In this document: positions 34,888 through 45,386 of the stretch, in pieces | Numbering within the stretch: position 1 is the stretch's first letter | How the letters are laid out: each line of letters starts with the position of its first letter | Assembly: GCA_014871385.1 (NCBI GenBank) | Contig: CM026422.1 | Span: 22,189,014 to 22,253,013 of the forward strand | Source: Ceratodon purpureus | Lineage: Eukaryota > Streptophyta > Bryopsida > Pseudoditrichales > Ditrichaceae | Reading direction: 5' to 3' | DNA length: 64,000 bases | Program-made: the position numbers and the translations under genes | Notes under the pieces: generated by a model | Databases searched by the model: none | Told to the model about the DNA's origin: nothing | The model's input: only the letters and a program-made list of their open reading frames with translations

Positions 34888-35276
34888 AGGTATACACACC
34901 CATGAGGGATCACTTACCCATGAGGGATCAGTAGGCTTCCCCATTCCAGAGCAATGGGAAACTAGTAAAGGATAATTGATGAACAGTAGATTTAGGGTAT
35001 TTCCTCCAATAGAATGCCTCTGTGAGTGTGACGGAATCTGTTTATTTACTCATCTGAGTATGGTCGGTCATTGGTACACCTATATGTCAATCATGGGTAA
35101 CACTAACTTTTGGACAAAAAAATTTGTAGTAATTTGAATTTTACTGAATTAATTTTGAAAAAATGCTCATTCTTCATGAACCTTATGATACTACGTGCAA
35201 AAAATAACTCCTTATTGAAAACCCAAGATTTACTATAGTGAAATGCTTAAGTGATCGGTCATAGGTGTGTATACCT
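34888..35276. mobile_element. Small TIR element with TA target duplication
   Basis: The termini form an inverted repeat of about 28 bp, starting AGGTATACACACC at the left and ending GGTGTGTATACCT at the right. TA flanks both sides (34886-34887, 35277-35278). The interior is 389 bp without a coding frame. TA duplication suggests a Tc1/mariner-type miniature element. Confidence 0.7.
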
Positions 35277-35652
35277 TAGTACCCCTTCACCAAGTTGGGC
35301 GCATTATCCCAATTCCAACACTAAAAGCACGGCCATGACAATTACATACATGAATATTATACAAAACAGTTCATTCACGACGTCAAGGGCTTCCAAATCG
35401 GCGTCCACAAGTGCTGACAACCATGAGTAAACAATAACATTAAACAAATCAAGTTCATATAAAACCACTGTTTACTTTACTGTTCTGCAACCTCCAAAGC
35501 ACAGTGGCAGCAGGTGCTCACAAATTGCGCTGCCGTGTTGTTACTGTTAACTACGTAATCCTCCATTGTGAGCATAGAAAGTCAAAAGAGAATTGAAACG
35601 CCCATGGATAATTAATGTCCACCACCATGTGCAAACCTCCAGATCTGAGTTC

Positions 35653-35660
35653 TATAAAAG
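35653..35660 (+). promoter_or_regulatory. TATA box of RWP-QGW gene C
   Basis: TATAAAAG lies 299 bp upstream of the ATG at 35952, in the same relative position as in gene B. A short upstream ORF (35856-35894, 12 codons) would fall in the leader. Confidence 0.65.
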
Positions 35661-35951
35661 CCTCCCTCTCCTCATCAAATTTCAAAGCATTCCAATCGTC
35701 TCAAGCTCTCATCTACCTTCGTACATCAGTGTTGCCGCATTCAGCATTCCATTAGCATTCAGCACACCAATTTGTTCAGCTCTTAGTCCATATTCATATC
35801 CATTGCCAGCATTATATTGTAGCGCTCATCATTTCAGCTTGTTCCGAGTCCCTTCATGGTTTCTTCATTGTTTCAAGAGTCGATTCGGATTTAGATCCTG
35901 TGAGTGATTCAACCAACTTGTTGTGCATTTGGTCACTCGCGGTCGGGAAAG

Positions 35952-36272
35952 ATGAAGATGGTGTCAGCAGCAAAGAAGGTAGCGCCAGCTGAGTCACCCT
36001 CCGGGTCATTCAGCCTGAGGGAGAAGTTTGGGAAGATCCACCTCATCTCGGTGGACCGCAACAACAGGTGGCCGGTTCAAGGTTGGTCGAGCGGAGATGA
36101 TTCACACTACGAGCTTGACGAGAAATTTGTTGCTGGAGAAACCGCAAGGCCATTCACCTTGGACAAGGAGACGAGGTGGCCCTTGCAAGGGTGGTGCAAG
36201 GGCTCACAAGCTGACTTGGAGACTGTTTCCGCAGAGCGCTCTGTTCCCAGCCGATGGCCCCAGGGCTGGTAG
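35952..36272 (+). CDS. Triple RWP-(x)-QGW small protein, diverged paralogue C
   Basis: The 106-residue product starts MKMVSAAKK at the ATG at 35952 and ends at a stop directly after RWPQGW. It shares the whole plan with A and B: basic FSLREKFGKIHL, RWPVQGW, acidic SSGDDSHYELDEKF, FTLDKETRWPLQGW, then the terminal RWPQGW. The N-terminus and the Ser-rich linker have diverged. Outside the coding region and core promoter there is no obvious similarity to the A/B duplication, so C is an older copy, in opposite orientation. Retention of the three motifs and intervening acidic segment is strong evidence that this is a real protein family. No function is known to me. Confidence 0.8.
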   Translation: MKMVSAAKKVAPAESPSGSFSLREKFGKIHLISVDRNNRWPVQGWSSGDDSHYELDEKFVAGETARPFTLDKETRWPLQGWCKGSQADLETVSAERSVPSRWPQGW

Positions 36273-38582
36273 AATGGAAGAACGGTTTTGACACGAGATA
36301 TGGAGTCCAGCTTTGATTTATTTCACACTTCAGATTTTTTTTTGTTTTTCCGTTGGAACTCTGCCTTGCTCACAGCTCCATTGCTTGACATGACCGTGAC
36401 ATGCCAAACGGTACCCCTTCTTAGTTTGTGATTACTCTGCAGTCTGCAGCAGAGTTGACAGAGAGCGTACATATTAGAAAATTTCTTCTTCGTTCAATCG
36501 CCATTGAGATGTATAAATTTTGTTCTCATGTTTTGATTTGTATTAGAGGGTTTCCGTGCATCATCTTCAAATAAATTGGTGATTACCATGATTTGACTTC
36601 ATAAATCTGTGACTCCCTCTCCAAACTTTAGACGGACAACAGGCTGTCTAGAGTGTCTATGTATATTTTGTGATTTTGATGTATGAGCGGTAAAACATTT
36701 CAAGGTAATAAGAATTTTTATCACTCTTTTTGAATCTTCAGCAACAATCAACATTCCAGTCTAGGGGATGATACTGTTAATATACGAGTGTTTTTGTCCC
36801 TCGCTCCTTGACCTTCGAAGATACGCACTGTCGCTACTAAAGACGTTGCCAAACGCTACGCTATACTCAGGTCGCATAAGCCCAGGTCATCAATTCTCTA
36901 CAGTAGTTAGGGCTCCAACTCTCTACTAACATTTCCGTTAACAATTCACCACAAAACACAGGTTATATTCACAACTTATTTTGCCAACCGATAATCTTAA
37001 TCAAAGTCGAGTAGTTTCCTTCAAGTACGCCACGTGGATTTTAACAACATCGCCAATTAAGCCAGAACAACTGTAGCAGTGGATAATTTAGAATGAACAT
37101 GCGACCCAAGCCATCTAGGGCCAAGGATAACGTTCGCACTACAGTGATCGGGGTCAAGCTCGCAGTCTAAAGATAGGCTGCGCTTCCAATCTACCCAATT
37201 ACCCATGAAGATTTGAACATGCTCATAACCAGCCCCTTCCCCCCTTCGAGACAGATAGGGATAACCTGCAGAATTGAATCAGGGGTTCCAGCAAGGGATC
37301 AACAAGAAGCAGGCATGTCCAGTGGGTGTCCAGGAGATGGAATAATACCTGTCAAACGATAACACAGAATGATCCCCACTGCATCATTCCTGCATTTACG
37401 TCGCACCCAATTTACTTCAGGCGTAGTTGCTTGTTTACATCTATCCGCAGCTGTGGCACTTCCTGTTGATAATCTTCTTTCACCCTGGAGGAGTTGAATC
37501 GGTTTAAAATTTGCAGAGGTTCACGTCTCTCACACATGATCTGCAATTCGCGAACAAGAAACCCGTGCTCACTGCTGGTCAGCCGAGAACGCTGGACGTA
37601 TGAACCATGCTTTCTCTGCTGTTCCTAATGATGTAATCCCTGGCTTCGGAGAAGTTCGATTGATAGCGATAAAAGAGTTGTAATGTGTTTCGCTTCTTCA
37701 GTCTCAGCGCAGGAGTCCCTTTCAAAATCGAGCGTTATAAGAGCATGCTTCAAGTATTTGATGGCGTTCCTAAATTCCTGCAATACCACCTTGTGAATTC
37801 CAGTACACCACCTGACATGGATAGCCATTCAGGAATCAGAAATTGCTACAAATGTGGTTCAAACCTAAATCTTTCAAAGCGACATCCAAACGTTGCTGCT
37901 GGAGAAAACAAGCCAACTAGATGTGTGATCAGCAGAGAAACGAAAATGTCCCAAAAATCACATATCACTCAACGGCTATATCAGATTCGTTCATCTGGAT
38001 TTCACCGCCACATGCATATGTTGAAAGAACAAAAAAATAGTGCGATTTATCTTCAAGCTGTAATCAGTATATATTATTCAACACTGGCTTTTGATCATTC
38101 GGACCTTCATCGAGGCAATTTCCTATAAAACCTAATCACCTATGATGTAGTTTATTCACAATAATTCTAGGTCTTCCTTGTCACTCCATCGCCATCGCCA
38201 TCATGTAGGACTATTAGGTCATACCACATGGAAAGAAACAAATACTCTCCCTCCCGCATGCAAAAGCTACACCGACGTACATCGCTATGAAATGGCAAGC
38301 AAGAACCTAGAGCTTCCTTCCGTCCACCAGCCTCATGAATTCTACTGCTTCCGTGACAAGACCCAGTCTCAAAATGGAAGGGTACATATGCAGAGAAACT
38401 CAACCAAAAAATCTACAAGTGCGCGCCTCCTCCTCTCACTCACAATAACAGACCTATCTTGCCATTACGTCATCATTCCACTACCCCTCAATCCTACAGA
38501 TATCATATTAAAGTTGATGCATCACATGGACATACAATGATCTACCTCAGAAAACACCACCTCCAAATGATTGAGGCAAGAT
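36273..38582. other. Spacer between gene C and NADP-MDH
   Basis: The sequence is mixed in composition. Apart from one possible minus-strand exon (37625-37777), nothing is recognised. The part nearest 38582 is probably the 3' untranslated region of the MDH gene. Confidence 0.4.
37625..37777 (-). CDS. Possible 3'-terminal exon of an unidentified gene
   Basis: After a possible acceptor (ggtggtattgcag) the minus strand reads EFRNAIKYLKHALITLDFER..., 50 residues ending in a stop at 37625. The helical, TPR-like character and gene-like codon use suggest coding sequence. I could not find upstream exons, and the plus-strand frame over the same bases is less protein-like. It may be a fragment. Confidence 0.25.
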   Translation of the reverse strand, partial: EFRNAIKYLKHALITLDFERDSCAETEEAKHITTLLSLSIELLRSQGLHH

Positions 38583-39956
38583 TTAGAGCTCCCCGGGCAA
38601 CATTGTGTCTCCCTCGGGAAGGTCACAGTAACCATTGTCCTGGCCGATGAGGTGCGCGACGCACTTCTTCTCCGCAACGAGCTCGTCCTCGCTCTTCTTA
38701 ATGCGCTCACGCAAGTAGTCATCCACCTCGCAATCAGTCACAAGCTCCCAGCTGCCATCGCCAGTGGAGCGACACGGCATGCTGAAGATGATATCCTCAG
38801 CAATCCCATATGGGTTTCCATTCGAGTACACCCCTGATGAGAACCAGTCACCTTCTGGGGTGGGAGTGATCAAAGACTTGATGGCGTCAGCGATCGACAC
38901 GGCGGTAGAAGCGGCAGACGATCGTCCCCACTTCTGGATAAGAGCCCCTCCTCGCTTCTGCACCCGCGGGGTGAACTCCTCCTTCAGCCACTTCTCGTCC
39001 TGGATCACGTCTACAACCCTAGCGCCATGAATCTTAGCGTTCAGGAAATCGGGCACCTGCGTGGTGGAGTGGTTACCCCAGATGGTGACATTGGAGACGT
39101 TGTCGTAGAAAACGCCGGCCTTGAGGGCTAACTGACACTTAGCCCGATTCTCATCCAACCTAGTAAGCGCGTGGAAATTAAGGGGGTTGAGAGAAGGCGC
39201 ATTCTTCAAAGCGATGAGAGCATTCGTGTTGCATGGGTTACCCACCACGAGCACCTTAACATCTTTGCTCGCAGCCTTATCCAAAGCTTTCCCCTGCTGC
39301 GCGAAGATCTGCCCATTAATATCAAGCAGATCGGCTCTCTCCATACCGGGACCACGAGGCTTCGCGCCGATGAGAAGCGCCCAGTCCGCATCCTGGAAGA
39401 CCTCCTCTGCGTCGATCCCGATATTCACCTCCCGCAACAGAGGAAAGAGCGAGTCCTCCAACTCCATAGCCACCCCCTCAAGCGCATCACGGCTCCTCTC
39501 CGACCCCAGCAAGTTGAGCGCAATGGGCTGGTCCTGGCCGAAAACCTCCCCAGAGGCCAGCTTGAACAGCAAGTGGTTCGCAATCATACCCGCAGCACCC
39601 GACACCGCGATGCGCACCGTCTTCTTCCATGTCTTCGGCCGCTCCCCCTCCTTCAAATCATAAGTCACACAAAACACACCAAAGCACTGCCCACCCTTCT
39701 GGCTCTCCGCAACCCCGTTCGCAGTCTTCTCCGGCTCACTCACAGTCGACTTCTCAGTCGTACTCGGCGCAACATACGCCACCACACCACGCCTCCTCTG
39801 CGACACCGCCTTCACCCCCGCCCCAACCACCACCTTCCTTCCCAAAAACGCACTGGAGATCACATTCCCACCCTCCACCTTCACAAACACACTCCCGTTC
39901 ACGCTCCCCGCCGCCACCGCAGCCGCGCTCCCCGCAACAGCAGCCATCGCAGCCAT
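38583..39956 (-). CDS. NADP-MDH: Chloroplast NADP-dependent malate dehydrogenase, intronless
   Basis: The enzyme reduces oxaloacetate to malate with NADPH in the plastid stroma and exports reducing power (malate valve). The 457-residue frame runs unbroken from an Ala/Val/Ser-rich transit peptide (about 1-75) to GDTMLPGEL. Seen in the sequence are the N-terminal regulatory cysteines Cys91 and Cys96 (CFGVFC), the nucleotide-binding loop [26 protein letters not shown], the catalytic-region IWGNHSTTQ, and the C-terminal cysteines Cys432 and Cys444, 12 apart as in sorghum. Both thioredoxin-controlled disulfides should therefore form, with the C-terminal tail blocking the active site when oxidised. 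Flowering-plant genes for this enzyme have many introns, so the single exon is notable. There is no A-tract downstream to prove retroposition. The start is the first [12 protein letters not shown]. Confidence 0.95.
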   Translation of the reverse strand: MAAMAAVAGSAAAVAAGSVNGSVFVKVEGGNVISSAFLGRKVVVGAGVKAVSQRRRGVVAYVAPSTTEKSTVSEPEKTANGVAESQKGGQCFGVFCVTYDLKEGERPKTWKKTVRIAVSGAAGMIANHLLFKLASGEVFGQDQPIALNLLGSERSRDALEGVAMELEDSLFPLLREVNIGIDAEEVFQDADWALLIGAKPRGPGMERADLLDINGQIFAQQGKALDKAASKDVKVLVVGNPCNTNALIALKNAPSLNPLNFHALTRLDENRAKCQLALKAGVFYDNVSNVTIWGNHSTTQVPDFLNAKIHGARVVDVIQDEKWLKEEFTPRVQKRGGALIQKWGRSSAASTAVSIADAIKSLITPTPEGDWFSSGVYSNGNPYGIAEDIIFSMPCRSTGDGSWELVTDCEVDDYLRERIKKSEDELVAEKKCVAHLIGQDNGYCDLPEGDTMLPGEL

Positions 39957-40785
39957 GTCTAGAATCTAGACAAGAAACAAGAAAACCAGTCTCACCACCT
40001 CCCAGACTCCGGCAACCTCCAAAGCTCCCACCTTTCTCCAGCAATTGGCCCCAAAGTTCAAGCGCGGCGATGATTTGACACAACAAAGGAGCCAAACAAC
40101 CACCCAACAGTGGGCACCCGATGATTGGCGCGCCGGTGCTAGCTCAATGGTGTGGTGCGAGGGAAGCCTTCGCCTAGTCGCTGATGATAAGATCCAATTG
40201 GTCGGGCACTCACAACCAATTGTACTGCCGGCTTTGATTATTGAACTCACAACAAAGCCACCAACCTGACAAAAAGCCTGGTAGTAGCTTCAAGCTCTAG
40301 CAGCCTTTCTGCATTCAACTCGAGGACAAAACGAGAAAAGTTTGATATGAATCTAGAACCTTGCAGCATCGCCGGTGGTTCAAACTAGCAAAATCCAGCG
40401 GCTGGATGTGAAGTTAGAGTAATTGGGATCATGATCAGGTCATGATAGTAGGTAGTGAATTGATGCGCAGTGTGCTATGTTAAGTCGGGTGGAAATTTAC
40501 GCAGCATGTGGGAGGATAGAGATGAGATGGAGAGCGGCCCACGTGGTGGATGGGGTGGCCTGAGTGGCTGTAGTTGGAAGCGTAAGTGGTGGTGGAATTG
40601 GCAAAAGCTGGGAGGAGCTGCGATGGAGCTGGTAATCGAAACTTCGGTCGGAAAGCGAGTCCAGAGTCCGTGGCGAAGAATTCTCATCGCGGTTAATCGA
40701 GGTCGGGATCGAAGGTGGCGATCGTTCGGCGACTGCGAGCGCTGGTGTCCTTGCGGGCGTGATGCGTCGCGTGGGTGCGCCGGGC
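39957..40785 (-). promoter_or_regulatory. Upstream region of NADP-MDH
   Basis: This GC-balanced stretch directly precedes the MDH start on the minus strand and probably contains its leader and promoter. No separate gene was recognised. Open frames here continue into the minisatellite. Confidence 0.4.
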
Positions 40786-40940
40786 GGGGCGGTGTGAAAC
40801 GGGTTTCTGGGTGGGGCGGTGTGAAACGGGTTTCTGGGTGGGGCGGTGTGAAACGGGTTTCTGGGTGGGGCGGTGTGAAACGGGTTTCTGGGTGGGGCGG
40901 TGTGAAACGGGTTTCTGGGTGGGGCGGTGTGAAACGGGTT
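40786..40940. repeat. 27-bp minisatellite upstream of NADP-MDH
   Basis: Five identical 27-bp units (starting ggggcggtgtgaaacggg) begin at 40786, 40813, 40840, 40867 and 40894, followed by a partial sixth. Identity between units suggests recent expansion. The array lies about 0.83 kb upstream of the MDH start codon. It gives repeated nonapeptides in open frames but no gene. Confidence 0.95.
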
Positions 40941-42728
40941 CTAGGATGGTATGTTTGCCGGTGTACGTTTTTTTCTTCTCTCATTATGTCTTTTCCATTT
41001 CGGCAAAAGGTAGTAACACTTAAAACCGCCACTTTAACTCTGTGCCTACTTCCTATTTTTAGAAATTTCAAATTTTTGAATTTTATTATGAGCAAGTTCA
41101 AGAGGATTAATGCATCAAAGAATGTATGATTTGAATATAGTATGCAAAAGTTGGAAAGGGTCAAAGTTTTACTGGTAAATAATCTGAAATTGTCATCTAG
41201 TTTATCAATTAATGATCAAAAAGTACAATTTAGACATGGGCAGGAAACCATTTTGTATTTGACTCAAAATTGGGTGTCACTACTTTAACCTTGTAGAATT
41301 GTCTATGGTCTTGATTCTTAACACAAATCATGCAAGTGGATGGATGAATATGGAGTGCTAAAGAATGCACGTCTTATTTAGGATAATGAACAATCCTATG
41401 AATAGGCTTTGTGATGAAATATTGGCCATTATAAAGAAATGGTAAGAAAAGAATTTATTTGATGGGAGCCTCAACCAATAGCTTACTGAATCATAGATTT
41501 TATTTCCAACGTATCATACCCAATTACAACACCAATACTTTAGTGATTCTATAAAAGCATACTACATGATGACAAAAATACTCGGTATAAAGCACTGATA
41601 AGGAGTGCTTGTACACATACACGTTCCTGATTTTCTTGAAGGGTGCCTTTAGGTTACAATCCTTGGATCATTTGAGTGTAGTATAGTTGTTCCTTTGTAT
41701 ATCAAAATAAGAGCCAATACTTTGTCAAAATATTCATTACAATGCTATATTGGTTATGGCAAACCGTACAACATATTTCTACAAGAATCGAATGAATTAG
41801 AACCACTTACACAATCTTTCAAAACTTAAATTCTATGGATAATATATCAAAAATATGAACATTGAATATCAAAAACAACTCACTAAAATTAGCACATTGC
41901 TCAAGAACAATTTTGATTTTAGATCAACTTTAAGTATTTTTGATATAATACATTGACATACTTCTCACCACCGACTACTTGCTCTACTAATTTTTACCAA
42001 CTTCCTCTCTTAGAAAAAAAGTCTTTGGCTCTTTAGATAAAGTCTTCACACAAAATGGGAAGGAATTGGATGCATCCATCCATACAATGAACAAATTGTA
42101 CATCAAGCCCTTCACTAGACTAGACTTTATGCACAACTTGACTTTAGATCCGTTACTATATTCACCGTTCTCGAAAGGAAACAGATCTATAATATTTTTG
42201 TTCTATATATTTTTCATTTTTTTAACACACAAGTCATTGCATACCTTCTATTAAACCTTTATACTAATAGAATCTATAATAGTAGATTTTATCAATTGTG
42301 AAGTATCCAATATGTCTTCAAAACTACCAATTGAATCACAAAAAAGCATATAATATCTATATTTATCATTTATACTATCAAAATGCAAACATATGCTCCC
42401 AATTACAAAAACAAAGACTTTTTACTCTATTAAACCTATTTAAGATCAATAGTATGTATGATGTCTCTCTCAAATGCTTTGCAAGTTTATAGTGTCTTAT
42501 AAAGCTAATACTAAGCCATAGTTGAATTTGTACTTTAAAGACATTCTTGAGCAAAAATTAAGGCTAACTTGATATATTCCATGCATCCATTCCTCACCAA
42601 AATAAGAATTAACAACTATTAAGTATTGGTTGAAATCAACTCTATTCAATGTCTTCCTTAACACAATCTCTAAGCAAAGTTTGGTTAACTCAAAAGAGCT
42701 CATTTGTTTGTTATCTTTAGACCCTACA
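40941..42728. other. AT-rich spacer, possibly decayed element
   Basis: No intact coding frame is present. The composition and flow continue on the far side of the hAT-like element (after 46853), consistent with the element having inserted into older repeat DNA. Confidence 0.4.
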
Positions 42729-43941
42729 ACAAGGCTCAGCGACGCTATCTTGTGAGCGGTGAGCGGTGAGCGGTAAGCGGTGAGCACAAAATTTCATTTT
42801 TTTTCAAAAAAAAGTTTGAATTTTATTTACAAAAATTAAATCTTTTCACCCATTTTTATCAAAAAACATAACTTTAAAACTCTTTCTTTGAAGACATGAT
42901 TAAATAATAAATGACACCTATTACCGTGGAAGGTTGATAAATTTGATTTTTTTTTATAAAAAAAACCAAAAAAAGATTATTTTTTTTGAAGAATTTAAAC
43001 AAATTCCAAAAAAGGAAAAAATGAAAAAAATTGCTAAATTTATTTTTAAAAAGAAATGGGATAAAAAACCATAATTAAGTGGAAAGAAAACTCCTACGCA
43101 AGGCCTTTTGGATTCACAAAGAGAGTATTCTTTCACGCCCACTTTTGAAAATAAAATTCCAAAAAGATATAACATTGAAAGGTGGATCCGACAATCGATT
43201 ACATGTGGTATTAAAATTACAATTTTTGTTTTTAAATATACCTTTTTATGATTTACTATAGAATACTGTATAATTGAAGGGGTTTAGTAGATATGGTCTT
43301 TATTTATAGAAGGTAAGTTTAAATACAAACTAAGCATAAATTTAAATTAAATCCATTTTTCTAAAAACATGAGTCACAAAGTAGAAACTTCTTTAGCAAT
43401 TGCAATTAGTTCCAAAGAAATTTCTAAAGGAATCTATCAAGTATAGTAAGTTCTAAAAAATGCATAACCTTGTTGAAACTAAGTCAATGAAAGTATATAT
43501 CCACATTGTAATCCATCTTTTAGAGATATCAAAAAATCTTCTAAACGTGTTTGCAGTACTTTTATTGTCCTATCTTTCCAAGGATCTATGATATCATCTT
43601 CATGAAATTTATGCGGATAATTGATGATAGTAATGGAGTACACCTTCCCTTTTCCACCATTTATAGAAGTAACATATCTATAACTACAACATGGTATGAA
43701 TTTAAGACTTATCATGCAACAATTGTTTATTAGTCCTCAACCACTTCACTAATTTAAAAAAACCATATGATCAAGCATGAAATCTCTAAAATTCCAAAAA
43801 AAGTACTGATATTTAGGCTATGGTATAAAGACTACACATGGAAATTCTCTTCAAATATTTATTAAGATATTTTGATAGTAAACCCCTGAAGAGAGATTTC
43901 CAAATACATGTGACAAGTATCATTCCCAAAACAAATGATCT

Positions 43942-44466
43942 TCTAATTTTCCATAGCGTTTATAAAATTAAACTCAAAATTAAAACACTTCATGGAACTC
44001 TTGAATCTCAAAGATCCATAAAAGTATGTGTCTTTCCTATGAAAAATACATTCAAAGCATACAAATTGACGTAGGAATCCAAAAGAGGTTTAACAAACAC
44101 ATGTTTATTGAATTTTGAGACAAGTAAAATTAGGCATCCAACTTGAAAGGGATTGAAACACATAAAAGTCTTGAAAGTTAGAAAAGATAAATGTGGCCTT
44201 CACACCTCAAAGGGATCCATAATGTATTAGCTTTTTAAAATTACTCAACAAAAAAGGTATCTCAACTATGCTGATATTCTGACAATATTGTTTAGAATTC
44301 TTCAAATTGGCACTACACATGGAGATTTTCTCCAAATCTTTGATGTGATACATTGTTGGAAAGCCCTCGACAAGAGCTTTCCAAAAAGATACAACAAGCC
44401 ATATTTCAAAAGAAAAAAAAAATCTTGTCATTTTTTATGCGACTTGTCAAAAAAAGTGAATGCAAG
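43942..44466 (+). repeat. Foldback arm, left
   Basis: This arm of about 525 bp is almost perfectly complementary to 44861-45386. For instance, the 74-codon frame on the minus strand at 44207-44431 reappears on the plus strand at 44896-45120 with one visible residue changed. Confidence 0.9.
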
Positions 44467-44470
44467 AATA

Positions 44471-44514
44471 TATGTGAGATTCTCCTCTTGGATCCGAGAG
44501 GAGAATCTCACATA
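44471..44514. repeat. 44-bp near-perfect palindrome in the foldback loop
   Basis: TATGTGAGATTCTCCTCT is followed by a central GGATCC and its mirrored complement, with a single mismatched pair. It is followed by direct 'atatgtgagatt' repeats to about 44585. Confidence 0.9.
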
Positions 44515-44588
44515 GAATATATGTGAGATTTAGAATATATGTGAGATTTTGAACATATGTGAGATTTAGAATATATGTGAGATTCTCC

Positions 44589-44842
44589 CCTCGGATCCGA
44601 GGCAACAAAATCAGACTAGCTAACTCCTCGTGACTGAGAATCGTAACTAGACACTCAAAAAAGCAAAAAAAAATACTCGGCCGAGGCATGTCTCGGATCC
44701 GAGGGATGGTCTGGAGATGCCACCAACCTTCACTTCAAACTGAGAAGCAGAGAAATTTGAGCCTCCAACATTGAGCTGGAGCTCACATGGAGCAAAAAAG
44801 CGAGTGAAGGTCAGAGCTTGGAGGCACCCCTCGGATCCGAGG
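44589..44842. repeat. Repeated CTCGGATCCGAG palindromes
   Basis: The 12-bp palindrome CTCGGATCCGAG occurs at about 44590-44601, 44692-44703 and 44830-44841, and again at 45529-45540 outside the foldback. A one-base variant sits at the centre of the 44471-44514 palindrome. Two copies are followed by the same 'ggatgg' and 'tgcc' context, so they are parts of a longer diverged unit. Confidence 0.85.
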
Positions 44843-44860
44843 GATGGATTGGGGGTGCCT

Positions 44861-45386
44861 CTTGCATTCACTTTTTTTCACAATTCGCATAAAAAATGAC
44901 AAGATTTTTTTTTTCTTTTGAAATATGGCTTGTTGTATCTTTTTGGAAAGCTCTTGTCGATGGCTTTCCAACAATGTATCACATCAAAGATTTGGAGAAA
45001 ATCTCCATGTGTAGTGCCAATTTGAAGAATTCTAAACAATATTGTCAGAATATCAGCATAGTTGAGATACCTTTTTTGTTGAGTAATTTTAAAAAGCTAA
45101 TACATTATGGATCCCTTTGAGGTGTGAAGGCCACATTTATCTTTTCTAACTTTCAAGACTTTTATGTGTTTCAATCCCTTTCAAGTTGGATGCCTAATTT
45201 TACTTGTCTCAAAATTCAATAAACATGTGTTTGTTAAACCTCTTTTGGATTCCTACGTCAATTTGTATGCTTTGAATGTATTTTTCATAGGAAAGACACA
45301 TACTTTTATGGATCTTTGAGATTCAAGAGTTCCATGAAGTGTTTTAATTTTGAGTTTAATTTTATAGTTTTTAATGGAAAATTAAG
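44861..45386 (-). repeat. Foldback arm, right
   Basis: This is the complement of 43942-44466. Arms of 525 and 526 bp are separated by a 394-bp loop, so a transcript across the region would fold into a very long hairpin. Confidence 0.9.

Noticed and set aside
35593-35907. Plus-strand frame of 104 codons upstream of RWP-QGW gene C
   Set aside because: It lacks an ATG, spans the TATA box and ends before the real start, so it is promoter and leader.
37685-38128. Plus-strand frame of 147 codons
   Set aside because: No family resemblance, and the overlapping minus-strand exon candidate has better protein character and a splice acceptor.
39171-39962. Plus-strand frame of 263 codons
   Set aside because: It is antisense to the GC-rich NADP-MDH coding sequence and has no sensible protein features.
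40470-41129. Long open frames on both strands with RCETGFWVG-type repeats
   Set aside because: The repetition is the 27-bp minisatellite, and openness on both strands reflects its composition.
44207-45120. A 74-codon frame occurring twice in opposite orientations as a gene pair
   Set aside because: The duplication is explained by the foldback arms, and the frame has no relatives or initiation context.
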